Part shown: piece by piece, positions 29,233 through 37,083 of the stretch
How positions within the stretch are numbered: the first letter of the stretch is position 1
Layout: every line of letters begins with the position of its first letter
Origin: UBA7359 sp038142205
Lineage (GTDB): Bacteria > Pseudomonadota > Gammaproteobacteria > Eutrophobiales > Eutrophobiaceae
DNA length: 64,000 nt
Direction: 5' to 3'
NCBI GenBank assembly: GCA_038142205.1
Contig: JAYQJO010000001.1
Span: 2,418,001 to 2,482,000, forward strand
Position numbers and translations under genes: made by a program
The notes under the pieces: model-generated
What the model was told of the DNA's origin: nothing
Database searches by the model: none
What the model saw: only the letters and a program-made list of their open reading frames with translations

Positions 29233-29480
29233 AGGTTGTTCTCCTTATCACAGCTACTTGACGGTGCTTGCCCTGTATTCTCAGGATAGAGCGAACGAAT
29301 GTATTCGACAAGGTCTGATTTAATAAACACCCAACACTTGCCGGGTTTAGCTCCTTGTATAAGTCCAGTTTTTGCTTTTTGACGGAGTACAGCAGGGGAC
29401 ATATGCAGAAAGTTGGCTGCTTCTTGTAAGTCGAATGTTTCATCACTCACCGTCCGATTCCTTTCTATACTTTTCTGCAT
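29079..29480 (-). CDS. Excisionase-like HTH (MerR/AlpA-type) protein overlapping int
   Basis: This 133-aa protein has an N-terminal winged-helix/HTH segment FDLQEAANFLHMSPAVLRQKAKTGLIQGAK followed by the wing KCWVFIKSDLVEYIRSLY, typical of excisionases and AlpA-like regulators. The C-terminal half (CHSINAVKSGG and SEYANLLRL) resembles the tails of island-borne relatives from memory. That supports a real 154-nt overlap with the integrase start, so I keep the long form. The start overlaps the rep stop. It probably controls excision direction and rep/int expression. Confidence 0.78.
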   Translation of the reverse strand: MQKSIERNRTVSDETFDLQEAANFLHMSPAVLRQKAKTGLIQGAKPGKCWVFIKSDLVEYIRSLYPENTGQAPSSSCDKENNLCHSINAVKSGGFVSLHQTDSEYANLLRLNTERKPKSITTNSKASIGDDTN

Positions 29481-30723
29481 TACGTCTTAATTCAGCCTCC
29501 ATTTCTTTCTGATGGCGTTTCTCATTTATGACGTTATAACGACGAGCTTTTAATGCAGCTTTCTCTTCCATGTAAGAATAAAAGTCTCTCCCAGTGAAAT
29601 AAGAATCCCTATTATGGTATTCCATAGCATCCTCAATAAAACGAGGAACAGCTTCTTCATAATCATCTATCTTGTGTATTGCCATGTAAGAGGATAAGCC
29701 TGATAAACCCGCTTCAAATAAGTTTGAATCAGGAGGAATGCGTGAAGTACGGACTGGAATAGAAACACCTTCAAAAGAACCACTCCACTCAATATCGGCT
29801 AAAGCTTGCCATAAAGGATGTAAAGGCCATCTTGATTGTGTGTCATCTTGTGGATTCGGAATAGTGAGCTTTAACCAATTCAGACAACAGTAACGCCATA
29901 AACCACCTGAACGATAAAGTAATTTATCAATCGTCTTTGCATCATGTTCAGTTAAAACACGATTCTGTAATTGAAACTCTAACCGAAAAACATGTTGACC
30001 ATCTTCCCAACCTTGTTGTCTCCAAAGATCATAAAGATAGGTTTTACCACTGACTTTTATTTCTTCTGTTTTGTTATATAAGCGAGCTGATATATCCCCA
30101 CCTAAACCAAAGGTATAACCCGTAAAGACTTTATCAACATGAAACTGACCATGACGTTTTGAACGTGTTACCCACTGTGCAAGTTGGATGTGCTCAATAT
30201 TAACCTCTGCTATAAAATCAACGAAGAGATCAGCTCGTGACACATTCTCCGGTTCTTCAATAAAACCAAATGTACCAATAATATGCTCTAGTTCAGTTTT
30301 ACAGTGAATAATCCCTTTATGGGTTAACCAATCACTTCTAACCTGAACATGGGCTAGGGGTAACTGTTTTGCTTTAGCGCGGGAGAATTTAATCCGATAG
30401 CTGTTATCTTCCAGTACATATGGGAAATAACCAGAGCCTTTATCTTTTACCTCAAAACAATGCTCTCCTATTACCCAGATGGCTTTTGCTTTTTCCATGG
30501 GTAGAACTGATTGGGCACTTTGCTTTAAGTCTTTTAGCTTACTTTCGATATCCTCGAATAATTCGCCCTTATAGGATAGGTACACACTGTCTATACCATT
30601 TCTTAGTATCTTAACTATGCTATTAGCAGGTGCTGTGTTACTAGGCGACGCACCCGCCCCCACCCCCACACTTACAGTCTGTGGGGGTAGGGGCAATTTC
30701 TTATCTTGATCTTCATCTTTCAT
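29443..30723 (-). CDS. Replication initiation protein, Rep_trans-like
   Basis: This 426-aa protein begins with a low-complexity Gly/Ala/Pro stretch. The core includes VSRADLFVDFIAEVNIEHI, FTGYTFGLGGDISARLYNKTEEI with a candidate catalytic Tyr, and VFRLEFQLQNRVLTEH, matching the layout of Rep_trans/filamentous-phage-type rolling-circle initiators. The C-terminus is charged and helical. It would nick at a double-strand origin after excision, allowing plasmid-like replication of the circular island. The origin was not identified. The preceding 96-bp gap (30724-30819) is a candidate regulatory region. Family assignment is moderately secure. Confidence 0.75.
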   Translation of the reverse strand: MKDEDQDKKLPLPPQTVSVGVGAGASPSNTAPANSIVKILRNGIDSVYLSYKGELFEDIESKLKDLKQSAQSVLPMEKAKAIWVIGEHCFEVKDKGSGYFPYVLEDNSYRIKFSRAKAKQLPLAHVQVRSDWLTHKGIIHCKTELEHIIGTFGFIEEPENVSRADLFVDFIAEVNIEHIQLAQWVTRSKRHGQFHVDKVFTGYTFGLGGDISARLYNKTEEIKVSGKTYLYDLWRQQGWEDGQHVFRLEFQLQNRVLTEHDAKTIDKLLYRSGGLWRYCCLNWLKLTIPNPQDDTQSRWPLHPLWQALADIEWSGSFEGVSIPVRTSRIPPDSNLFEAGLSGLSSYMAIHKIDDYEEAVPRFIEDAMEYHNRDSYFTGRDFYSYMEEKAALKARRYNVINEKRHQKEMEAELRRNAEKYRKESDGE

Positions 30724-30819
30724 AGAGAAACCTCATTTTTTTTAGTGACAGTTGTTAACTGTCTGTTAAAAGAGGTTCCCTATAATATGCAGGAATTTTA
30801 GATAGGCGAGGACATCAAA

Positions 30820-31608
30820 TCACGTTTTCTTGTCCTTGACTTTATGTTTCATTCTTCTCATTTGAGTTTTAAAACTACCAAAAGAATCTTCAAGCTTTGT
30901 AACATCAGGATATAGTGGAATCTGTTCAGTAAATAATCTGTGCAACTCTTCTTTGTCGATAAAATTATCACCAGCAGCATCTTCAATAAGATAGACAAAA
31001 AAATTAAGCAGAGGATACTTGAGTGAGGTTTGTTTTGGATAACTACCTTTAATTGCTTTCGACAAATCTTCGAAAAAATGTAGATCGTCTTCAAGTACAG
31101 TTTTAGCAATAAGTATTGAAGCTGCCTCAGTGTTGACAATACATTGGTCAATATTAACTGCTTTGAAAAATGACTCCTTATGGCCAGCTTTAGCTTCCTG
31201 TAACAATTTATACAAATCTATCCTATACGCTGCAATACAAATGCCGTGCATAACCAAACAGATAATATGGCCAATAATATTGGCTAATGTTTCTTGACTG
31301 ACATCTTCTTTTTCAAGTGGTGATGCATAATCATTTTTCAGTAAGTCGATAATATGTTCTTGAGGGTCATCAAGAGTTATTGCCTTTTTTATCTCCTCTT
31401 CCATACCTATTAGAGATACTAGGCTTGCTGTAACTTGATTTAAATTAGATTCGTAAAGCTTATACCATCTGACAGTATGTTGATCGGGAGCCAATTCTAC
31501 TTTTTCAGTACTTTGAATGTATTCAAAAGTTTCATTGCAGAACTTACAGAAGCAACTATAAAAATCAATGACTTGCTGAGTTGATAATTTTCCGAATTCC
31601 TTTTTCAT
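30820..31608 (-). CDS. Hypothetical helical protein, last gene of the island cargo operon
   Basis: This 262-aa protein is not recognised. It is almost entirely helical and acidic, with FYSCFCKFCNETFEYI near the start (three closely spaced cysteines) and a hydrophobic helix (NIIGHIICLVMHGICIAAYR) that could be membrane-associated or a buried core helix. A basic tail RRMKHKVKDKKT ends it. It is 35 bp downstream of the 138-aa gene and probably co-transcribed with the TIGR04255-like module. No catalytic motif is apparent. Confidence 0.6.
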   Translation of the reverse strand: MKKEFGKLSTQQVIDFYSCFCKFCNETFEYIQSTEKVELAPDQHTVRWYKLYESNLNQVTASLVSLIGMEEEIKKAITLDDPQEHIIDLLKNDYASPLEKEDVSQETLANIIGHIICLVMHGICIAAYRIDLYKLLQEAKAGHKESFFKAVNIDQCIVNTEAASILIAKTVLEDDLHFFEDLSKAIKGSYPKQTSLKYPLLNFFVYLIEDAAGDNFIDKEELHRLFTEQIPLYPDVTKLEDSFGSFKTQMRRMKHKVKDKKT

Positions 31609-31643
31609 AAATTTTTGTAAAAAATTAGTTCATAGTCATATTT

Positions 31644-32060
31644 TTAGGGACTATAAACTAAATAATCAGAAAAATTTTTATTTGCCAAAGTTGCTAAAGA
31701 CTGTTGCAGTGCTCTAGATATGCTTTTTTGCAAATCACAATGTAAGTCTGGAATTAATGAGTGACCATTTGGTTGGCTAATATCTGGATTTGGTATAATT
31801 GAGAAGCCCAGCCCAAGTATTTCTCGATATGGGAGTCTAATTACATGGTACCCGCTTGGGTTATTGCCCGTGAAAGCAACTTCTTCAGGTGTAGCAAATA
31901 ATTCTCTAAAGACAGATATGCCGTCTGTATCTTTGTCAGTAGGCCTGAATGCAATTCTTTGTATTGGATGTGATAAATTTAAATCAATAATATTATCTTG
32001 GTTCAAGATCCGACGAAGAACATATTCATCTTCACTTAAGGTGTCATGCTGAGTAACCAC
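31644..32060 (-). CDS. Hypothetical protein (138 aa), third gene of the island cargo operon
   Basis: Not recognised. The GTG-initiated frame gives 138 residues; the start is uncertain because no clear ribosome site precedes it and no in-frame ATG lies just upstream. Visible features are a short strand-rich middle (GYHVIRLPYREILGLGFSII) and a C-terminal amphipathic helix (LQKSISRALQQSLATLANKN). The first gap to the upstream gene is 21 bp and the downstream gene is 35 bp away, consistent with one operon. Function unknown; it appears to belong to the TIGR04255 module. Confidence 0.55.
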   Translation of the reverse strand: MVTQHDTLSEDEYVLRRILNQDNIIDLNLSHPIQRIAFRPTDKDTDGISVFRELFATPEEVAFTGNNPSGYHVIRLPYREILGLGFSIIPNPDISQPNGHSLIPDLHCDLQKSISRALQQSLATLANKNFSDYLVYSP

Positions 32061-32081
32061 AATCCATTGTTGTAAATATAA

Positions 32082-32537
32082 CTAGGCGACCATCGCTCCT
32101 ATTGAGGGATTCCAAGTAGTACTGGCGCTAGAAGGAGGATTATATGAAAAGTCTTTAGTGAAAAACCTACTATTTGAATAAGTATTCCAATTTACGGAGA
32201 AGAATGTTGGTTCACCATCGACAGGAGTAAACATCCAGTCTCCATTACCGGGGCTACTTGATTCAAATTCAAATATATAATCAGGAGTTTGCCATTCAAC
32301 GATCAAATCACCATCAGTAGTAACAACTATTCTATCAGGAGCTGGTATTTGCTGTTCGCGTCTAATAGTCATCAAATAATTTTCAACGGAACCAATAAGC
32401 TCTTCACTTGGTGCTGAGGCTCCTTCGCCATCCCAGTTTTCACCAAGCTCTATAAATCCATTCAGTCTTTCATACACCTCTACCCACTTATTTTGTTGAT
32501 CTGCAAGTTCAAAACGAGATAGATGATTGAAATTCAT
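32082..32537 (-). CDS. Hypothetical protein with LGENWDGEGA motif, coupled to the TIGR04255-like gene
   Basis: This 151-aa protein begins MNFNHLSRF. I chose this ATG because GGAGGA sits 8 nt upstream and because it forms an ATGA overlap with the stop of the preceding TIGR04255-like gene. The LGENWDGEGASAP motif is a known pattern in many short bacterial hypothetical proteins found in accessory regions. The following beta-rich part (IVVTTDGDLIVEWQTPDYIFEFE) is likewise typical of that group. Function is unknown. Tight translational coupling suggests it acts in fixed ratio with the TIGR04255-like protein. Confidence 0.72.
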   Translation of the reverse strand: MNFNHLSRFELADQQNKWVEVYERLNGFIELGENWDGEGASAPSEELIGSVENYLMTIRREQQIPAPDRIVVTTDGDLIVEWQTPDYIFEFESSSPGNGDWMFTPVDGEPTFFSVNWNTYSNSRFFTKDFSYNPPSSASTTWNPSIGAMVA

Positions 32538-33337
32538 GATATTCTCCTCCACTGTTTATGAGCATTTTCTGAAGTGATGTCAGCAAATGTATTTACTATT
32601 GCGCTATGACCTACTGATAGACCTTGTTCAAAAGACATGGTTTCATTAATTGAACCTCTACTAGTCATATCAAGCAAAATTATCTCAGGTCCTTCTGGCC
32701 CGCCAGAAAGAGCATGTTTCAATGTGATATATAATCGACCAATATCTTCAGTAAGTGTAATAGCCCATTTAGAATCCATTGTTTGAATCCTTCCTTCTGA
32801 AGATTTCAATTTTGGAAACGACAAAAAAGGAAAAACACTCTTCCATTCATCAATCGTATTCCACAATTCACCTTTATTAATATGATTAATATAGGTTATT
32901 TCCCATTGATTTAGATTTAGTTCTTCATCACTCGCTTCAGCAACAAAGGATTTAAATAATTCTAAATATTGAACAAACTCTTTAAACATTTCCTCATAAT
33001 CAAGATAAGGTTGATCCTCTTTCTTTCGCCAATTTAAAAGGAAACGTGTATTTTGAATCTGTAGCATTCTATCATCGGACTTCCTTATTATTTGGTGCCG
33101 TTCTGCTGGAGGTTCAGTCATAACGCGAAATGGAGGAAGAGTCCTTCCCCTCATCTGACTGTCAAACCTCTCAAATCGATCTTCAATTTTTGGAGCTTCG
33201 TTTACATGAGTCCATTCACTATCTAAAAATGATTTCCAAAACCATCCAGCATGTGCATTGGTAAAGAAGTTGAGTTCTGAAAACTGAACGCCGATTACAC
33301 GTTCTATAACAGGAGGTTGATCGAATGTAGGATCCAT
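32534..33337 (-). CDS. TIGR04255-like family protein, first gene of the island cargo operon
   Basis: This 267-aa protein starts with DQPPVIERVIGVQFSELNFF, the typical opening of the TIGR04255 family (PPV.E...GV.F). Further family-like traits are LNQWEITYINHINKGE in the middle and a C-terminal RGSINETMSFEQGLSVGHSAIVNTFADIT with a helix that ends near W. The family is sporadically distributed in accessory regions and has no established biochemical role. It is the promoter-proximal gene of four on the minus strand. Recognition is from memory of the family opening and length, and no profile search was possible. Confidence 0.72.
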   Translation of the reverse strand: MDPTFDQPPVIERVIGVQFSELNFFTNAHAGWFWKSFLDSEWTHVNEAPKIEDRFERFDSQMRGRTLPPFRVMTEPPAERHQIIRKSDDRMLQIQNTRFLLNWRKKEDQPYLDYEEMFKEFVQYLELFKSFVAEASDEELNLNQWEITYINHINKGELWNTIDEWKSVFPFLSFPKLKSSEGRIQTMDSKWAITLTEDIGRLYITLKHALSGGPEGPEIILLDMTSRGSINETMSFEQGLSVGHSAIVNTFADITSENAHKQWRRIS

Positions 33338-33672
33338 CAGTTTGCTTTAATAATATTCCTTAATCTGATACATTAAATATAGCATATAATTCTTTATTTA
33401 TTAACAGCTTATTAGATAAATGTGCGAAAGATAAATAATTGACATATATAGTATTATTTTAGACAAAATATATCCAATAAAGTTAAGGTTTAATTTAGTA
33501 GCACAGTTAAGATAATAGCGACATTTTATTGGCAATCTTGAGCTTTTTAGAAATGGTGACGAAACATCAGCCAATAACATAATACTTTAAAACACAGGTA
33601 TTAATATAGATAAAATTGTAGAGTATAACTGTGTCAACTTACCCAAGGTTTAGGCATTATTGTAACGCTACT
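33338..33672. other. AT-rich non-coding stretch upstream of the cargo operon
   Basis: No open frame of note on either strand. It must hold the minus-strand promoter of the cargo operon, but no convincing -35/-10 pair was found. Confidence 0.5.
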
Positions 33673-33790
33673 GAACTACGGTTTGATACAGGAAAGCACC
33701 GTAAACAACTGTTCTTGTTAGTAGTTAAAAGTTAATTTTCAAACCTGAAAATCCTCGTGTCGGCAGTTCGATTCTGTCTCTGGCCACCAT
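33673..33790 (+). repeat. tRNA-Phe-tail repeat R1 (right end of the main element)
   Basis: The last 46 bp (33745-33790) match tRNA-Phe 28143-28188 with one mismatch (C to T in the acceptor stem side). The preceding 72 bp (starting GAACTACGGTTTGATACAGG) recur before R2 and R3, so they are element end sequence and not tRNA. Interpreted as attR of the int/xis/rep element. Confidence 0.88.
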
Positions 33791-33916
33791 TATCCCTAAA
33801 AATGATTTTCTTCAGAACTAATACCAATCTAATTTAGAAGATTAAAATTATTAAGCGAGTTGTAAGTAAACTATTTTTAAATTTTTCTAACACAGGCTTG
33901 GAAAAATTCTTGTGTA

Positions 33917-34327
33917 TTAATGATAGTCAGCAAGCCCATGATCGCCGCTTGATACTTCGCGTTTATTAAATGAACTTATAAGCGATTCTGCATTAGGTCG
34001 TATAATGATTTTCTGATTAAAGTCGACTACAGGTATATCAGTGTAGTCTCCTCTGTATCCTGCAGAATCACGCAATCTAAATACGTAATCCAATACATCA
34101 TTCTCGTCAAAATTGAAGTATTGATAAGTTACATTTGCTTGATTGAGCTTCTTTAATAATGCTGTCGTGTAACCACAAGAATTCCGGCCAAACACATGTA
34201 TATAAGGTTCATCGTAATTTGCTTGATTGAGTGATGAGAAACGATTCGTACCGGTTGTACCGGATTCCGAAAGGAAAAATATTATTACTGCGCAAACAAC
34301 ACCAACAAATGACCAAAGATTTTGCAA
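33917..34327 (-). CDS. Membrane-anchored glutaredoxin-like protein in a tRNA-tail segment
   Basis: This 136-aa protein has an N-terminal hydrophobic anchor (LWSFVGVVCAVIIFFL), then IHVFGRNSCGYTTALLKKLN, a glutaredoxin/thioredoxin-type active site in which the second cysteine is replaced (CGYT, monothiol). The fold continues with YQYFNFDEND and TDIPVVDFNQKIIIRP containing the cis-Pro region. It would be a periplasm-facing or tethered monothiol redox protein. It is the only gene between repeats R1 and R2, so it appears to be cargo. The partner and substrate are unknown. Confidence 0.75.
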   Translation of the reverse strand: MQNLWSFVGVVCAVIIFFLSESGTTGTNRFSSLNQANYDEPYIHVFGRNSCGYTTALLKKLNQANVTYQYFNFDENDVLDYVFRLRDSAGYRGDYTDIPVVDFNQKIIIRPNAESLISSFNKREVSSGDHGLADYH

Positions 34328-34539
34328 TTAAATGTTCCCATCTAAAATTAGATTATCTTAATACTATAAGATATTTTCCTGATTAAAATAGGGTTCGCCA
34401 AACTTTTAACATGCTCTCAGTACAATTACCCTGTTAAAACCAAGAAGACAAAGAATACAATAAACCAAATTAGCATTTAAATTTTGATTATGAGTTTGTG
34501 CTAAGTTGAACTTCATTATAGTGCAATTCAACTATCATC

Positions 34540-34655
34540 GAACTACGGTTTGGCACAGGAAAGCACCGTAAGCCACTGTTCTTATTAGTCGTTAAAATTA
34601 TATTTTAAACTGAAAATCCTCATGTCGGCAGTTCGATTCTGTCTCTGGCCACCAT
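34540..34655 (+). repeat. tRNA-Phe-tail repeat R2
   Basis: A 46-bp core (34610-34655) resembles the tRNA-Phe 3' end with two changes (CTCG to CTCA, and the same C to T as R1). It is preceded by the same 70-bp end sequence as R1 (GAACTACGGTTTGGCACAGG). The 212 bp before it (34328-34539) hold no gene. It bounds the segment carrying the glutaredoxin-like gene. Confidence 0.87.
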
Positions 34656-34761
34656 CTATTTAAATACTTACTGCATACACACTACCATCATTATGCATCA
34701 TGTAAGCACATACGTTAGACTATTATAGTTGCATGATTACCTTTTAAAATTGGAGTTGGCT

Positions 34762-35114
34762 ATGGACGATAAAGAAATGATTAAAAAGACGATACAACAT
34801 TACATTGATGGAGCTCGTGAAGGTAAAGGAGAACTCATGAAACCAGCCTTTCATGATGATGCAACAATCTTTGGTTATATTGGACCTGACTTGTTTGCCG
34901 GGCCTATTCAAAAATTATTCGATTGGAATGATGAAAATGGGGCGGCTTCCAATATAAAAACTGACATAACGTCTATTGATGTGGAGGAAGCATCGCGACT
35001 GTACGATTGGAAGCTGATAACTGGACTGGTCATAAATTTACTGACATGTTCACACTATTAAAAACAGATGGTCAATGGAAAGTCATGAACAAAGTCTTTC
35101 ATCTTCACGGTTAA
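34762..35114 (+). CDS. NTF2-like / lumazine-binding family protein (frameshifted in this sequence)
   Basis: A small cystatin-NTF2-fold protein of about 117 residues. The N-terminal part MDDKEMIKKTIQHYIDGARE and KPAFHDDATIFGYIGPD are typical of the nuclear transport factor 2-like family, as is the C-terminal FTLLKTDGQWKVMNKVFHLH. The frame breaks near GAGGAAGC (34984-34991). One extra A yields DVEESIATVRLEADNWTG and a full-length product ending at 35114. I chose ATG 34762 because GGAG lies 6 nt upstream, rather than an earlier TTG. It is the only gene between repeats R2 and R3. Confidence 0.78.
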
Positions 35115-35149
35115 ATTCGCGCCAAACTAAGAGGTGGTGTACTGACATT

Positions 35150-35314
35150 GAACTCGGTTTGATAAAGGGAAATACCATAAGCCGCTGCTTTATTAGTCGT
35201 TAAAATTATGTTTCAAACTGAAAACCCTCATGTCAGCAGTTCGATTCTGGTCATTTCGGACTTCCTGTCCTCTTATGACACTTGTGCGTCTTGCACGTTG
35301 TCTCTGGCTACCAT
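35150..35314 (+). repeat. tRNA-Phe-tail repeat R3, interrupted
   Basis: This is the most degenerate copy. End sequence GAACTCGGTTTGATAAAGGG is followed by a core starting at 35218 that departs from the tRNA at several bases and is split by about 51 bp of foreign sequence (35250-35300) before TCTCTGGCTACCAT. It marks the outer limit of the island; chromosomal sequence resumes about 65 bp before the ParA-family stop. Confidence 0.82.
35250..35300. other. Short insertion inside repeat R3
   Basis: About 51 bp not present in R1, R2 or the tRNA. It contains GTCAT...ATGAC as outer inverted repeats and a GTGC/GCAC mini-hairpin, and is flanked by a repeated TG. This suggests a small palindromic insertion or a duplication remnant. 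Its identity is unknown. Confidence 0.55.
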
Positions 35315-35378
35315 TTAATTAACTACTTAAAGTTGTTGTCTCAACCAAGAATTATTCATCCTTGTGTACTATTTACGT

Positions 35379-36191
35379 TTAGTTCGTTGCTAATGGTTTT
35401 CGGTTCAGCAAAACTTCTTGCCAGAAACCTGACAATAAAGGCTTTGTTTGATTGTAGAACACGCGATTGAAGTCTTGTGTTAATTGTTGAAAACTCAGGC
35501 TTGATGGAGAAGAGGGATAAGCTAATACTACAGGCTTGCGTTTGCGTACGGCCATTTCTAGGTGCATATCTTTTGCTACCCAACCTGCAAAGCCGAGTTC
35601 AACATCAATATTAGCTTTAGAGACACTAGTAAGCTTATTGAAGATTTGCTGAGCTTCTTTTTCATCTACAGCTTCATTAACAAGAAGTTTAATGACGGGA
35701 ACACCATAGCTGGTATTTAACACTTTGATCATGGCATAAGCATCGGTTAATGCCGTTGGTTCAGGTGTAGTAATGACGAGTACTTCTTCGGCTACGCTAC
35801 TAAAAAATAATACTGTATCGCGTAGACCTGCGCCGGTATCCAGCAGTAACACATCAAATTCCTGAGACAATTCATTCATTTGTTCAGCAAGTTTGGCAAG
35901 TTCAGATTGAGACGGGTTATCAAGTTGTAATAAACCGGATGTTGCTGGCAATACATACATTCCGTTAGATACTTCAACCATGATGTCCCGAAGATGGAGT
36001 TTCTGATCAAGCACATCTGCAATACTGTGTTTGGCAGCAAAGCCAAATAAGATATCAACGTTTGCAAGTCCCATATCCGCATCAAATAGCAAGACACGTT
36101 TGCCCGACTTTGCCAGGCTGAGGCCTAAATTAACGGAAATATTGGTTTTGCCTACGCCACCCTTACCACTTGTTATAGCAATACTTTTCAT
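35379..36191 (-). CDS. MinD/ParA-family ATPase, FlhG/YlxH-like
   Basis: This 270-aa protein has the deviant Walker A KGGVGKTNISVNLG, switch I/II region LLFDADMGLANVDILFG, and VLLLDTGAGLRDTVLFF. The whole length matches FlhG/YlxH-like membrane-associated ATPases, which control placement or number of polar structures. No flagellar genes are in view. Its start overlaps the diguanylate cyclase stop by one base, so the two form an operon on the minus strand. A role at the cell pole for pili is possible but inferred. It is the first chromosomal gene beyond the island. Confidence 0.85.
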   Translation of the reverse strand: MKSIAITSGKGGVGKTNISVNLGLSLAKSGKRVLLFDADMGLANVDILFGFAAKHSIADVLDQKLHLRDIMVEVSNGMYVLPATSGLLQLDNPSQSELAKLAEQMNELSQEFDVLLLDTGAGLRDTVLFFSSVAEEVLVITTPEPTALTDAYAMIKVLNTSYGVPVIKLLVNEAVDEKEAQQIFNKLTSVSKANIDVELGFAGWVAKDMHLEMAVRKRKPVVLAYPSSPSSLSFQQLTQDFNRVFYNQTKPLLSGFWQEVLLNRKPLATN

Positions 36192-36940
36192 TATAACAGT
36201 GCCTCCCGTTCAGAAGGTGAAAGCTGAGCGTTTAAAGGAGTTCCGTGAATCACAACCTTATTTCTGCCAGAGTTCTTGGCTTGATAGAGCATCTGATCAG
36301 ATTTGTTATAAAGTTCATCTGCAGTCATCATTTGATTTGGCTCAGTAACAGCAGTGCCAATACTCACGGTAATGCGCAATTTATTGTCATCGACGTACAT
36401 GGCCGAGTTTTCTATGTCGAGTCGTAGTCGTTCCATTACTTCTCTAGCAAGATGTTGTCGAATGTTAGGCATTATTACAGCAAACTCTTCTCCACCGATT
36501 CTTGCCAATGTGTCAGATTGTCGAATATTACTTTTCATAATTCGGCTAATATCTTTTAGTACTTTATCGCCGCCATCATGTCCCCAGTTATCATTAATAC
36601 TTTTGAAATGATCAATATCAATAATGGCAAGAGCAAGAGAACGGTGATCGCGGTAATTACGTTCAATTTCATTCTGTATTACGTGATTGAAATACCGTCT
36701 GTTGTATAAGCCTGTTAGAGAGTCTTCTATTGTAAGTTGACAGAGGTTTGCTAATATCTTTTTCATATCAGTCGTTTTATTAATGCGACTATTTTGTTGT
36801 AACTCGATATCAAGCTGCAGTTTTTTAAGATCCAAGTCGTCCCAATAAACTAGACCTGTCATTATTTTCTCATAAAATGCGGACGGCTCTATCCCTGCAT
36901 TATCTGCATAATCTTCAAATAATTGTTGAAAAACCTCCAT
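36191..36940 (-). CDS. Diguanylate cyclase (GGDEF domain)
   Basis: This 249-aa protein has a short N-terminal helical region (about residues 1-75) and a complete GGDEF domain: LTGLYNRRYF, IDIDHFKSINDNWGHDGGD and the active site RIGGEEFAVIMP, with further LRITVSIGTAV. It should make cyclic di-GMP. No clear RxxD inhibitory site was noticed. No membrane segment is visible, so it is cytosolic. It is upstream of, and coupled to, the MinD/ParA gene, a pairing that could link c-di-GMP to pilus or pole placement. Confidence 0.9.
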   Translation of the reverse strand: MEVFQQLFEDYADNAGIEPSAFYEKIMTGLVYWDDLDLKKLQLDIELQQNSRINKTTDMKKILANLCQLTIEDSLTGLYNRRYFNHVIQNEIERNYRDHRSLALAIIDIDHFKSINDNWGHDGGDKVLKDISRIMKSNIRQSDTLARIGGEEFAVIMPNIRQHLAREVMERLRLDIENSAMYVDDNKLRITVSIGTAVTEPNQMMTADELYNKSDQMLYQAKNSGRNKVVIHGTPLNAQLSPSEREALL

Positions 36941-37083
36941 GCAGGTTCCTTAAATCATTGATAATAATTATAAATCGGCTAAAAAGGCCAAAACTTGAGA
37001 AAGGAGATGAAAGAAGGTGAGACTTTATTATTTTATAGTTTGCGGGACGTTATAATTCGATTATTCAACGATATACTTTCCCT

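Noticed and set aside
33673..35314. A CRISPR array or integron attC sites
   Set aside because: Only three long (about 116 bp) repeats with gene-sized intervals, no cas genes and no IntI; the repeats match a tRNA 3' end and the integrase stands next to that tRNA.
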